From: Antedon mediterranea
Taxonomy: Eukaryota > Echinodermata > Crinoidea > Comatulida > Antedonidae
DNA length: 64,000 nucleotides
NCBI RefSeq assembly: GCF_964355755.1
Contig: NC_092671.1
Location: 34,863,304-34,927,303 of the forward strand
Direction: 5' to 3'
Shown: piece after piece, positions 36,101-47,030 of the stretch
How positions within the stretch are numbered: the stretch's first letter is position 1
Layout of the letters: every line of letters starts with the position of its first letter
Notes under the pieces: generated by a model
What the model was told of the DNA's origin: nothing
The model's database searches: none
The model's input: the letters and a program-made list of their open reading frames with translations, nothing else
Program-made: the position numbers and the translations under genes

Positions 36101-39100
36101 ATACTGTATTCAATTGTTGTAGTCTCATAATAATGAGGCTTAGTTGAGGGACTGTTTTTTTCTTTGGGTGAGAAAAAAATCCTGAAACACTAACAGGATT
36201 TGAACCAAAGACCCTGGGATTGGTACGCAAGTCACAGTGCCACTACCAATGACGTAATGACAACAAGTCATTTAGTTTATTTGACCTCAATTAAGCTTAA
36301 TGACCTTGTTATGATTAAAGTTGATGGCATCAGAGATAATTATCAAAAGCGTTTGAAAAATCAATACAGCCAATGGTGTATGAATATCAATTAAATGGGA
36401 TGACCACAGAAAGTAATGAGAACAAGTTTATTGATGGGAACAAGTGGGAACAAGCATAAATTTAATATCCAAGGAAAATCCAATATTTTTGAGGGAGGAC
36501 TAACCTAATTAAAACATTATCAAAAATTAGTTGTAATTTTATTTGGGGGAACGCTCACCCAAATCGCAATCCCCTGGGTTCCCCCTCTGAATATTTATTT
36601 TTTTGAATTGTATATTGAATCCAAAACTAAATTCGATTATATAGCCAATCTCTCCCTGTAGTTTATTTATATCCAAATTGCAGACTACCTACTTTCCCTT
36701 CCCTTTATTTCTGGCAATTTTTTTTGTATTGCTTTGTGACGCACACTCAATTTGTGAAATTGTTAACATCCTCAAATGCATTCCATGAGCAATTGGCTGC
36801 TTTGGTATGTTCATGGGAGTGACTTATACTGTAAAAGGTATGTTGAAATACAAGAAAATTAAGGTAATTGTCATACATCAAATGCAAACAAATTATGGCA
36901 AACATATAAAAAAATGTATGTGTCTTACCGTGAGAACTATTTCTTCTAACTTCCCTGTCACTTGCATGTCTTGTTGGCGGCTGAGTTTCCTCTTGCGTAC
37001 TATCGTCAATGGATCGTCTCTGCCTCTGTTTCTTCTTCTTCACATCAGCTGCTTTGGAGTCGGAGCATGAACGTGCCAAGCCAGCCTCTTGCTACAGTAT
37101 GAAAGCACAAAGATTATCTTTAACATGCCACATTTAAAAAAGGAATACAGTAACTTAGCTTTAAACTTTATGTGACAACAAAAATGTGATGTGCCCATAT
37201 ATAGAAACTTTTTTTGTTAAACTATAGTTTGCTTGAGTACAGTAGACAGAGCTTAAGGACAAATGTATGGTAGTCGGTTGTTAACCACACAAAATATTAT
37301 TTCATCACAAATTATTGAAAGAAAAACATATTCCACATTTTGTAATAAAATATTAAATTATAAACTTTTGCATTTATTTTCTGATGATTTCTATTTCTTA
37401 AAAAAAAATTATATTTTCTTCATTTTCAGTAAGGTTCATTATATTGTTAGATACAGTAAAACTAGTGGTCACCAGTTTTAACAAAAGTAATATAAATGGA
37501 TTAACATTATTAATTTAATTTGGTTTCAACCTACAAGCAACATTTTTTTATCGCTATTGTAAATCATTTCTTTCATTTGTACTGTAGCATCTGGCATGTG
37601 TATCAAAAAGATTACAAACTACATTTCGGAACACTAACGTTAATTCAATTTAAATGAAAAAATCAATAACTAAGCTAAGGAGAAATTTCCTATTAGTTCT
37701 TTTTACAATTCGACTTGTTTCTGGGTTTATTCAAGTAATGTTTTATGTTACCATGACAGTGGTTAACAAGAATTGATATTGCGTTTAATCTTATTAACTT
37801 ATTACAAGAAAATTTATTTTATTGAACTGTGAAAGTGCAATGTGACTATGCAAGTCAATGTATAATACATAATACCGAAAAGTATATTTGTGTTTATCTC
37901 TCGACCAAGACAAAACATTGATCAAAAGTCCGATAAACCATCATTGGATGGAAATGTCATTTATCATAGAATGACAAATACTTTAACATAATAAACGTAG
38001 GACATTTCTAATATTAGGAGAAATCTAATTGCAGCAAAAATAATAAATAACATGGATTTAATACTTCCTTTACTTATGTTATCTGAAACCATGAATGAAA
38101 ATACAGTAGTACAGAAGTTAGAACCCCAAATTTATAATTCTGCAAAGTATCATACATTACCATAGACAAACTACTGTAGGTGTAATCATTGCCTCTCGTA
38201 AACGAGACTCTCGTAAGCGACAATTGACAATTTATTTAGCTCAGTGGAATAATACTAATTTAAACTTATTTAGTGCATATTGATAGTATTATATTGTTAT
38301 ATTGTAAAATGCTTATGTCTTAATAATAATAATATAATATACTATTATGCACTAAATAAGTTCAAAATAATTTTCACTTACTAAACTAACATCTGTCACA
38401 TCTACAAATAGCTCAATTAAAAAAGTAAAAAGCTTTAAATAGTATTTTGACTATCGCTCAATATTTAGATAAAAGGTATCTTTATTCATTATTATATATC
38501 GGTGTCAGTCGCCGACGTCGGTGTCATTTCATCGTAAAGGTGATACAAAGTGATGAGTATGGTCGGTGGGTGTTACAAAGTGAGTGCGGTGAAGTGAAAC
38601 AATTGTACATGTCCTTAGAAACTAAGAAAGAAATAACGATTTTGGTCGCGCATCATTGATAATTAATTGTCCTAAAATACTTGCATCGTTACTTAAATCT
38701 ATAAGGAATGATTGATCTACTTAGATACTGTAAGGTCCTTGTTATGAAATGTACTTTTTTAAAAACTGTTAAACTTGAACTTTGAATTATTTCCTTTAAT
38801 CCTGATGAATAAAACATTCTGAAACTTTGTGTTACAGGTAGACTGTAAGTGTTGGGTTGTTTTAGAAATCTATACAAAATTGGCATTTTAAAAGTGAATA
38901 AATCTAAATAATTCAAAATGTAAGACAGGGGCGTCGGTTATGTTGGATGACCACACCTCTCCTATAAAAAGCTCGTAAAAATAGGCCTACGGTCTATATC
39001 CGTAATAGAAAAACCCAAAACGAACAAGTTCAAACTAGTTTGATAAATCTAGACATACTGTATGCATGAAAGTTGAACATTTTAGACATCCTCACATGTA

Positions 39101-42100
39101 CAGCAGTGTATACGTTTATATAGAGCTTTGCACCAGAGGGTGTGTAAGCACTATTGAACCTAGTATTGTAGACATGACATAGTTTCTATTCCTTTTAAAA
39201 TTATTTACATTTTGTGCAAGAATACAATTTCAATTCTCCTCTTTCTTGCCATCTACCAACTCTCCCACTTTATGTTTGCTAGAGATACACGTCTTATATA
39301 AATAGGACAAAAGCAGTATCATACTATCCATGTCAGCAAACTCTCCACAGTCACGTCTTTATTTCGCATTGCATTTACTGCCTTTATATGTACTTTCGTT
39401 ATACTCTACAGCAATTAATACAAAAGTGGCAGATCAATATTTTGGGATTTTATATTTCACTATAATCAATATTAATTCTATTCATATAACCTTGAAATTG
39501 AAAAACAATTCCATTCTTATTTGATTTGTCAGGATTTCTAATAAGAATTCTAAACATTATAAATACTGTACATTAAAATAAAACTGTTTGTTTAAACAAT
39601 TACATTAAATCCGTATTATTTCTAAATAAAAGGTATGATTGGTCTTACAGTTGATGAATTCTAAATAAGGACATATCCAAGAATAAGGGGGAAATGAGAT
39701 TCTTCCACGGAGAGAAATGATACTTGTCAAGTGTGGATCTAATATTTTGTGGAGTGGGGAACTAACATTCAGTATACTATTAATGTTAGTATTATTAGTA
39801 GTCTGTCATTTCATTTCATTTCATTATTTATTTGGTCTAAGTATATACAAAACAAAAAAACTGAAATTGGGGAGACCAGGGTCAACCTAAGTGAACTTAA
39901 TCACTGTAGCTGAGCCGGTTGACCCAACCCCAAAGTCAAAAATAGAAATACAAAAACTTAGTTCAAAATTTAATTTTAGCTGACAAATGGGGTGCACACA
40001 CTGCTAGCACTATCCCTTGGTTCCGCCCCTACTTTTACACTATCCAACATTTAAAAGTAGTGGTGTATCTCTTTACTATTTATTCATAGCAACTTTGTGA
40101 ATGGCAGAAATATTTATTTTAAATCAAAAAATGTTTAATTTCAGAAAAAAATGTATTGAAAAAGTACTTTTATTTTCTAATTTTCTGTAAATAAGTTTTA
40201 AATAATAGTAAATTGGAAATTATAAAAAAAAATGTACTGACCTCTTTATTTTGTTTTGTTCTTTTGTCACTCCCAGATCTTCGATGATGTCTCTCTGTTT
40301 TGGCAACTTCTCTCTCTACTTTGTTTTCGTCTGCAATTCAACCATTAAAATAAAATGTTACTATTAATTATGGAAGGTTTTTTGAAGTAAATGCTCAACA
40401 ACAGGCATATTTAAACAACTTAATATTTACATTAAAATTATTTTAAGTGGTAAAGAACAAAATTTAATGTATAATATTGAAAGAAGAAGTGTTGGTTGCA
40501 ATCAAGTTTTAAATTTTCAGTCAATTGTGGTCTGGAAAAAACTCATGGACAATATCAGATATGTGAATTGCTATGTTGAGAAGAAATCTGCAAATATTTG
40601 GAAGCTTTTGTAATCCCAAAAACAAAAATGTGTATTGCAACTAATAATGATGATACATACAGGTACGTAAAAATTATAAATAAAATTTAAAAAAGAAGTT
40701 TAAAGATTAGTGAATATAAAGGAATCTTACCTTGACTTGTTGCTCTTCTTAACGCTTTATTTTCCTCTGATTTTATCAAGTCATTTTGTTCTTTTTCTGT
40801 CGATTTTCTTCTCTCTCTTATTTCTTTTTCACTTCCTTTTGTTATTTTTCGTGTTAAAAATGGAGACTTAAATCGTTCTACTGGTTCACTCCTGCGCAGT
40901 CTTGTTCTTGAAGTTGACCGCTTTTCTTTAGGTTGTGAAATATCTCTAGAACTTTCTCTTGAATTTCTTTCATCTGTTTTTTCTTCTGACTTATCTTTAT
41001 GCTCTTTTTCTGGTTTTGACAACACTCTTGAAGTCTTTAAACCTTCTTTACTTTTCCTTCGAGTTACCTTGGAGTCAACACCAATATTCTCACTGGATTT
41101 GCTACCAAATACTTTAGGAACTTCTTCATCCAATTCACTATTAGGTAAGTCTGAGTTAATGTTCTGATTTTTCTTTTTCTGTGTACTCTCTGACTTTCTG
41201 GGTGAGACTAGCTTAATTCTTAAGTCACTAAGTTTTTTCATTTGTTTGAACTCTTCAAAGGATGGAATGTGAGTCTTTGGCTTAGATTGCAACCCCAAAC
41301 TATTACATCTACCTCTAGGAGTTTCTGAAAGATTCATAGATGGACTTTCATTGAATGTTGTCATCTGCTCAATTGGACAATTTTTATATGTATCTAAATT
41401 TGAAGGAACACTACCAGACTTTCTAAGTTCTTTACCAGATGATGGCTTGTCTCCACATAGTGGAGTTATTCCACCTTTTTTTTCTTTCCAAGCAACTGTC
41501 GGCTCACTACTTGGTTTTTTGTTTTCAATGTTATTGTTATCCGGTGTGGAAGGATAATTATCATTGTAATTGAGTGAATAAATAGGTTGTGAAATATCAG
41601 TAACAGATGCCTCTGAATTTTCAAACATACTTTGGAAAGAAAATGCTTTTAAAGGTGTTGGTGACATACTTCGGCTGCGACTTAAATTGGAACTTTCAGC
41701 AATAAGAGAGGCAACAGGTGATTTCTGTGTGTCAAAGTCTGTAGGACCTTCCCTAAGATCAAGACTATCATTATTCTTTAGATATTTCCTTAGCTTGGTT
41801 GTACTCTTCAGGGCTTCAGACCTGGGAGAGATTGTCTTAAAATTTCTTAAAGTATCCTTCTCAGACTTTGATCTGTATAAGTTTGATTTGCCATCCATTA
41901 CAGATGAGTTCTTCTTCTCTTCTGTAGTGATGACAATCGCAGGAGAAGCTGCACATCCTGGTAAATTATCCCATTGTTTGTCAATAATTGAACTTGTTAA
42001 ATCACAGTTGGATGATAAATAACTTGGTGTTGAAGATAAATAAGAAGAAACTGAAAAATCTACAGGATTGGAAAATGACCGTGTAATCAAAGATCGACTC

Positions 42101-42756
42101 TGGTCATGAACAGGGCTTGGGGTTGCAGATCGTAACCCGGTAAAAGTTTTTTGGGCTGTTGAATGTGTTGTCCATGATGGTGAGTATGGTCTGTTTGTAT
42201 AACTTGCGCTATCAGACATCCATGCAGTTGTTGGTTTAGAAAAATTCAAGTTTTCAATACTAGATTTTGGTTTCGCACGCATGTTAGAAAATTCCTGGTT
42301 TATAGAATCATTACTGGCATTTAAAGGTGATCTGGAATCATCATGTCTTATTAAATCAGAAGAAATCGTGCCTTGTCGTAAATCTGGAGAAACTGTACAT
42401 TGCCGTAAATCTGTTAAAGAATCTGAGGTTCTAGTCTTGTACAAATCATTGTAACTTACTGAACTTGATGTTAAATTTGATTGTAACGCTGTATCAGAAT
42501 GCAAATTTACAGAGTATATTGACAATCCTCCAATGCCCGAACTACTTCCATTTTTTCTCCCAACTAATGGAGATTTTGACAGTGAATTTCTACGATATGA
42601 GTAACCTCCATGGGAATAATTCAGGAATGAAGGCCCAGGAGTGGATGTTGCTCCATAGCCAAGGCTAGAATAGCTGCCAGATAATGTAGACCCCTTCGAG
42701 GAGGCTTTGTCAGTTAAGCCTGATGTATCATGAATTGAGTATGGTAGGCCTGCCAT
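27149..42756 (-). CDS. Dbl-family RhoGEF with Ser-rich N-terminus and CxxC...CxxC knot (16 exons)
   Basis: Predicted to activate Rho-family GTPases. Coding exons, in gene order: 42756-40731, 40330-40242, 37091-36929, 35915-35800, 35457-35350, 33633-33494, 32069-31874, 31298-31221, 31125-31039, 30482-30337, 29954-29840, 29577-29482, 29381-29226, 27860-27729, 27463-27371, 27277-27149. They join in phase to 1289 codons plus TAA. The first about 675 aa (one exon) are Ser/Thr/Arg-rich and disordered. Then come basic segments, two TDSGVG/VDSGVG motifs, CYDC-x18-CKKC, and the DH domain (AITEFIQTEVNYLEDIKVM as CR1; LMVPVQRSMRYPLLLNRIYK as CR3). A PH-like region ends in EECDSWLMLVKHY. I chose the second ATG (42756): it has A at -3 and G at +4, unlike the ATG at 42771. 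A 3' splice site at 42795 shows a 5' UTR exon further upstream. Subfamily not recognised. Confidence 0.88.
27939..28293 (-). mobile_element. 5S rRNA-headed SINE (SINE3-like)
   Basis: On the - strand, 28293-28175 is a near-complete 5S rRNA: CTACGGC start, CACCGAAGTTAAGCA, GGGCCTGGTTAG, CTTGGATGGGAGACC, TGGGAATA, GGTGCTGT, covering the internal Pol III promoter. It runs on without a terminator into about 230 bases of non-5S sequence ending in an AATAAAATAAAAATTG tail and TTTTTTT. This is the plan of SINE3 elements known from fish and other deuterostomes. It lies sense-oriented in the intron between RhoGEF exons 13 and 14. A degenerate 5S pseudogene is the alternative. Confidence 0.8.
28294..29225. 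other. RhoGEF intron 13, remaining part
   Basis: Holds AT-rich sequence without a recognisable gene upstream of the SINE. The frame across 28866-29081 shows no family resemblance. Confidence 0.5.
30854..30889. repeat. 17-bp perfect palindrome
   Basis: CATAGAGATATTATAGT, a TC loop, then the exact complement, in the RhoGEF intron between exons 9 and 10. Confidence 0.85.
33336..33483. mobile_element. MITE family A, copy 4
   Basis: TAAAGCTCTGTCTACACTAT on the left and ATATTGTAGACAGATCTTA on the right, with GTGATGTGCCCAAATAT / TATATGGGCACATCAC inside. 148 bp in RhoGEF intron 6. Confidence 0.85.
33715..33865 (-). mobile_element. LINE 3' end with (AAATCAA)n tail
   Basis: Read on the - strand: GACCCCATTGGAAATAAGTC, TCATGGGCTATCCTGC, then TAATAAATCAAATCAAAATC. 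This 3' UTR and short-repeat tail are typical of L2/CR1-type LINEs. In RhoGEF intron 5. Confidence 0.6.
33866..35349. other. RhoGEF intron 5, remaining part
   Basis: About 1.5 kb of AT-rich intron. I see no RNA gene, coding exon or clear repeat. Confidence 0.5.
36180..36256 (-). other. Decayed tRNA-like / B-box sequence
   Basis: The - strand contains a B-box GGTTCAAATCC and a weak A-box TGGTAGTGGCACTG at the right spacing, but the anticodon and acceptor stems do not pair. Probably a tRNA pseudogene or the head of an old SINE in a RhoGEF intron. Confidence 0.4.
37155..37256. mobile_element. MITE family A, copy 5 (decayed left end)
   Basis: Carries the AATGTGATGTGCCCATATAT subterminal block and the right end GTAGACAGAGCTTAA; the left terminus is degraded. 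Lies just upstream of RhoGEF exon 3. Confidence 0.65.
38263..38362. mobile_element. Foldback element, about 100 bp
   Basis: The left arm AACTTATTTAGTGCATA and right arm ATGCACTAAATAAGTT are inverted; homology extends imperfectly to about 30 bp per arm around an AT-rich loop. Confidence 0.7.
39790..40040 (-). mobile_element. LINE 3' end with (AAATG)n tail
   Basis: On the - strand: GGTTGGGTCAACCGGCTCAG, GTTGACCCTGGTCTCCCCAA, then ACCAAATAAATAATGAAATG and further GAAAT repeats, a typical CR1/L2-type 3' terminus inserted in a RhoGEF intron. Confidence 0.6.
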
Positions 42757-43994
42757 GATTTTGTTCTTCATGAATGAATTTTACTGGCAGAGGTCTGTAG
42801 AAAACACAAGCATTTATCACACATCATCCAGATGTTTGTCATACCATCTTCTTCATTGTATTTGTTACATTGATTTCAAGTCTTTAATTGAAATTATATC
42901 CTTTAGTTAACTCTTTCATGATATGTTAGAACAATCTGAAAAGATAATTAGAAAAGATGTAATTAATCAAAAGACTTTTATCAGCAATTACATGTAGGCC
43001 TACTATAATTTAACTTTTTTTAAATTTTATATCAAAAATATTTGTCTGAGTACATGCTGGGCACACATGTTGTCATGTCACTAATACTGCAATAAAAGTT
43101 TGGATTTAGTGGATGTTTCTATACAAATTCATCAAAAAGAAAATTACTAAATAAAATAATGTTGAATTCCAACATAAAATAAATCAAGTCTAAATTGAAA
43201 TATTTAAGAAATTGAGACAAAATTACTATAAACTAAAAGTCAAAAAATTATTTTATATTGTAAAGTTATAAGATCATATTGTAATCAAGATGTTTAAAAA
43301 TAAATAATAGTGGATGCTTTGAAAATTAAATTAGTACGAAAATGGTTCCAAAAAGTGTAAATAATAGTAATATCTGAATTCAAAAGGAAGGAACCTTTTT
43401 GTAGAAAAAAAAGGTAATTATTTAGATTAATTACTTTGCACAGAAGATCCAGTATCACAAAAGTCTAAGACAAAACCACTAATAATAGAATCATTTACGA
43501 TATTCCTTACACTGTAATGATTTTAACTTTAAGCAGGCTTTCAGTACAGTAGGTTCTTTCTTTCTAACTTACTGTACAAGCCTCATTATAAGGTAGGCCT
43601 ACATGGAGTGGTAAAACATTGTTGATTCTGTTGTCTTACACTTTAGTGTTAGATAATCCGGTGAATTGTATGTTACAGTAAACTGTATTGTTCAAGCTTA
43701 ACGACCTTTGTCATTAGCATCTATAACATGTTTATAGGTGTATATCTATAACATTTTCATTTCTTTTTTATTGCTCAGATATATATAAAAAATGCTTAAC
43801 CCTATTAACTGTATTATACAGATAATTAACGTTTGATACTAACGGGTTACCAACGGATGGGAAACGATCTAATAAGTGAATCTGCGATTTGATTGTAAAA
43901 TTGGTCTAAAAATTATTTTGAAAATATTTGATAGCTTCAGTAACTAAAATTGATAATGTAACATATTCACTTCACAACCAATGACTACCTCATT

Positions 43995-44121
43995 AAACAA
44001 TAATCAGTGGGGTGTGCCAAAGTGGGTGTGACTAAAATGGCCTCAAATGTTGCTAGAAAACGTGTTGCTTCGTCGGGGAATGTAGCCCCCGCGCCGGAAA
44101 GATCCTAGCGCCACCGCTGAT
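43995..44121. mobile_element. hAT-like fragment
   Basis: The right end, read on the - strand, is CAGCGGTGGCGCTAGGATC and a G-rich stretch follows, like CAGTGGCGGATC-type hAT termini. The left boundary is uncertain. Confidence 0.35.
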
Positions 44122-44182
44122 GTAGGCATATTCACACATTAATAATGTTACTGTAGAGTACATTGTCAAACAAATAGATTAC

Positions 44183-44259
44183 TATTATTCTTACTATGAT
44201 CAAAACATCCGTTACTAATGACATTAGTATCGGATGTTATGATCATAGTAAGAATAATA
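44183..44259. repeat. 37-38 bp near-perfect hairpin with one-base loop
   Basis: The arms 44183-44220 and 44222-44259 are inverted copies with two mismatches (centre ACTATGATCAAAACATCC). This is a recent inverted duplication or tiny foldback element. Confidence 0.88.
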
Positions 44260-46050
44260 TTAATATTGTTATCTTTCTATATCATTCATTATAGTAATAA
44301 TTTGTTATAGTACACCTGTGTTGCGCATTGATACAGTACAAGGCGAGGTTAAAAACAGATGAGGCAAAGATGCTTTAAATATAATTATTATAAAATATGA
44401 CAATCTGTGGTGGTGAAAATTGAAAATTTCAGATTTAGCCTCATGCTGACTACGGTCCTGCAGGTCATAGCATTCAGTTCTTGTTATTCAAACGAGATAT
44501 TCAAAGTATACTTTTTTCTCCCTTTCCATGTGCTGGGATAGAGATACCGGTATTGTATTTGTTGCCTACAATATTTCATGAAAACCCACAATACACTTTA
44601 CTTACCTTTGAATTTGTGTAAACCACTCAATTACTGTAATAGCCTACTGTAGAATTTTAGTATATGCACAAATTAAAACTTGTACCTACAGTAAATAACT
44701 CTCTATATTGTATTCAACTATTGTCTACAGGTACATATGTGTAGGTAGTTTTGTTACAAAATATAGCTTTTCTATTATAGAATTATGGAACAAAATGCCT
44801 TTTGTATCCACATTCCAATTAAATAGCAATCTTTTATGTTTTATCAATGACACATTCTTCAATTTTAGTTTATCTAAAAGGTTGTTGAACTAAATAATAA
44901 ATGCTGTAGTAGTGCAATTGCTTTTGTGAACAAATGGTCACCATAGCAACCATACACAAAAGCAAGATATATCAGCGGATAAAGGGAAGAATCGCATTGT
45001 TGTTTCTGGTACATCATAGGGTATGAAACCTGTTCCAAAAGTGTAAAATTATAAATATCCCTACAAACAAGCCAATAAACATTTTGCAAACAAAACAACT
45101 TTATTTTTTTTAATATATTTTTCTAGGTTCTAGACCGAAATTAGTAAAAAGATTAATATTTTGGCACATATGGCGTTTCATACATGAGCTCATTTTCAGA
45201 CACCGACCACTAGTGGACTAACATCAAAAGGACAATAAATACAGACTTAGCAAGTATAGAATAACATGCTCAGACCTCCAAAATGAGGTTCTGTACAGTA
45301 TGTATTGTACAGTGTACTATACATACAGTAGGAAGATGATTGATTTGTGAATACGGCCACAAGATGCTAAATCAGAGAAAAGCTTTGAATCAAACACCTT
45401 TCAAATTAGGTGACAATCCTGTAATAATACTAGGTCATGTCATATTATGGAATTACTTTATAATGTTGATTTTTGCTGTTGGCTATTGGTGCGTTATTAA
45501 ATCAAACCAGACAAGCACCTGCTCCCCCAGACACAAATTACTTTTAAATTGAAACATAGAAGAAATACAAATCTGTCTATGAATGTGTCAAATAACATTT
45601 AATTTAATATTAATAAGAACATTTTATATTTCCATATAAAATTTCATTAAAAATTACTTTTTTTTAAACTTTCTAACATTTATTTATTGTATACAATTTA
45701 CCAATACTTTCATATTTTTGTATGTACATATACTGTACCTGTGCAGTAATTATCTTTGTACATCATCAAAATGCTGTATATAGGCAGTGGAAATGAATAA
45801 AAATCAAATATGTTAAAACTGCCTCAATAGAAATTAATCAAAATGACTGTATGTTTGAGGCATAGCCCATCATCAAGTGAAGAGAAGTGTAACAAAGGAT
45901 AACATGTACCCGCCACAATTATTATTACATTTATATTTTTATTAAATATATACATAATTATATTATTATTATTATTATATTTTATTTGAATAATAACAAA
46001 ATTATGTACCTGTTTTATTATTATCACTCTATATATTGTTTGAAGGTTTG

Positions 46051-46205
46051 CATGGCGAAATCAAATGATGATATAAAGTTTGTAGTACACCACGTAAAAT
46101 GGCCAAACATATTGATCGAAACGTTGAGAAACTCAACAGTTCTTTTCAGAACTAATATAAATTGTGTACTGCAAACTTTATATCATTTTTATCGCTCTAG
46201 CCATG
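46051..46205. mobile_element. Inverted-repeat element, about 155 bp
   Basis: The left arm CATGGC...GATATAAAGTTTGTAGT and the right arm (its complement with a few changes) bound GATCGAAACGTTGAGAAACTC. A CTTGATGATGGGC-type word on the - strand at about 45870 recalls Penelope-like element ends, but the assignment is open. Confidence 0.45.
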
Positions 46206-46725
46206 TCCATATCTGATATGAGAAAAGCTCTATTCTGTATTCAGCATACCGTATAGTACACGCCAATAGTTGATATTTAATACCTACGATATGTAACTTT
46301 TTAATTAAATTCTAGGCCTAGAAATGTTACAGGTCAGTTAAATGGGTAAAGTAAGATTGTTGAGAAAGTGTCTTGTGTCTAGTTAGTTATTCAGACGATT
46401 AATTTCTACCAAAGTGGTATCAGTATTTATGTTATCCCTGTTTCAGCATTGTATGTAGTACTGTACAAAATTAAATTTACAGACACAAAGATTTACCTCA
46501 AAATCATTTATTTTTAATAATTAAAAAATGTAATAATTAATTATAGACATTTTCAGTCTTTTTTTTACAGTAGTGCAAGATGTACAGTATTGTCCCCCTG
46601 AAAAAAATAATTGAATATGCCACATACTAATAGTTATTTAATTCAATTTTATTTTCATAAGATACATCACTGTGTAATAACATGAGAGTTTTTTAAAAGA
46701 ATGCACTTATGCTGGAGAAACTTGA

Positions 46726-47030
46726 AAAGGGGCTTTAAGGCTAGTTCCACCAGAAAAAAATAATTCAAAAAGTATATATAATAAATGTTTCAAAAGTAGT
46801 CAATAAATAAATAAAAAATAATTATAATTCACTTTAACCAAAAATTGAATTGAAAAATAAATTATTTACCTGAAAAAAGGGTTGAGTTTTTGGTTGAATT
46901 TAAATTTATTTTGTCATTTTAGAAGTGAAAACATTATTTTTTTTTTTTTTTTTCTACTTTATTAAAACTACCAAATGGATTTGATTAAACTTCATTTTTC
47001 ATGTTTTTGGGGTCAATACATCTTTAATGA
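46726..47030. mobile_element. MITE family B, copy 2
   Basis: Shares GAAAACATT, a long poly-T, CTACTTTATTAAAACTAC and the terminus GGGGTCAATACATCTTTAA with 14286-14618. The left end is degraded. Confidence 0.5.

Larger units (their letters stand above)
37257..40241. other. RhoGEF intron 2, main part
   Basis: About 3 kb, AT-rich. It holds a foldback element (38263-38362) and a LINE 3' end (39790-40040). A small GC-richer open frame at 38447-38659 has no recognised domain. Confidence 0.5.

Noticed and set aside
38447-38659. 70-codon + strand frame with Arg-rich segment in RhoGEF intron 2
   Set aside because: No homology recognised, no splice context, short.
27149-42756. Assigning the RhoGEF to a named subfamily (e.g. 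ARHGEF2/18/28)
   Set aside because: The DH motifs are Dbl-type, but the N-terminus, the four-Cys knot and the C-terminus do not let me choose a subfamily without a search.
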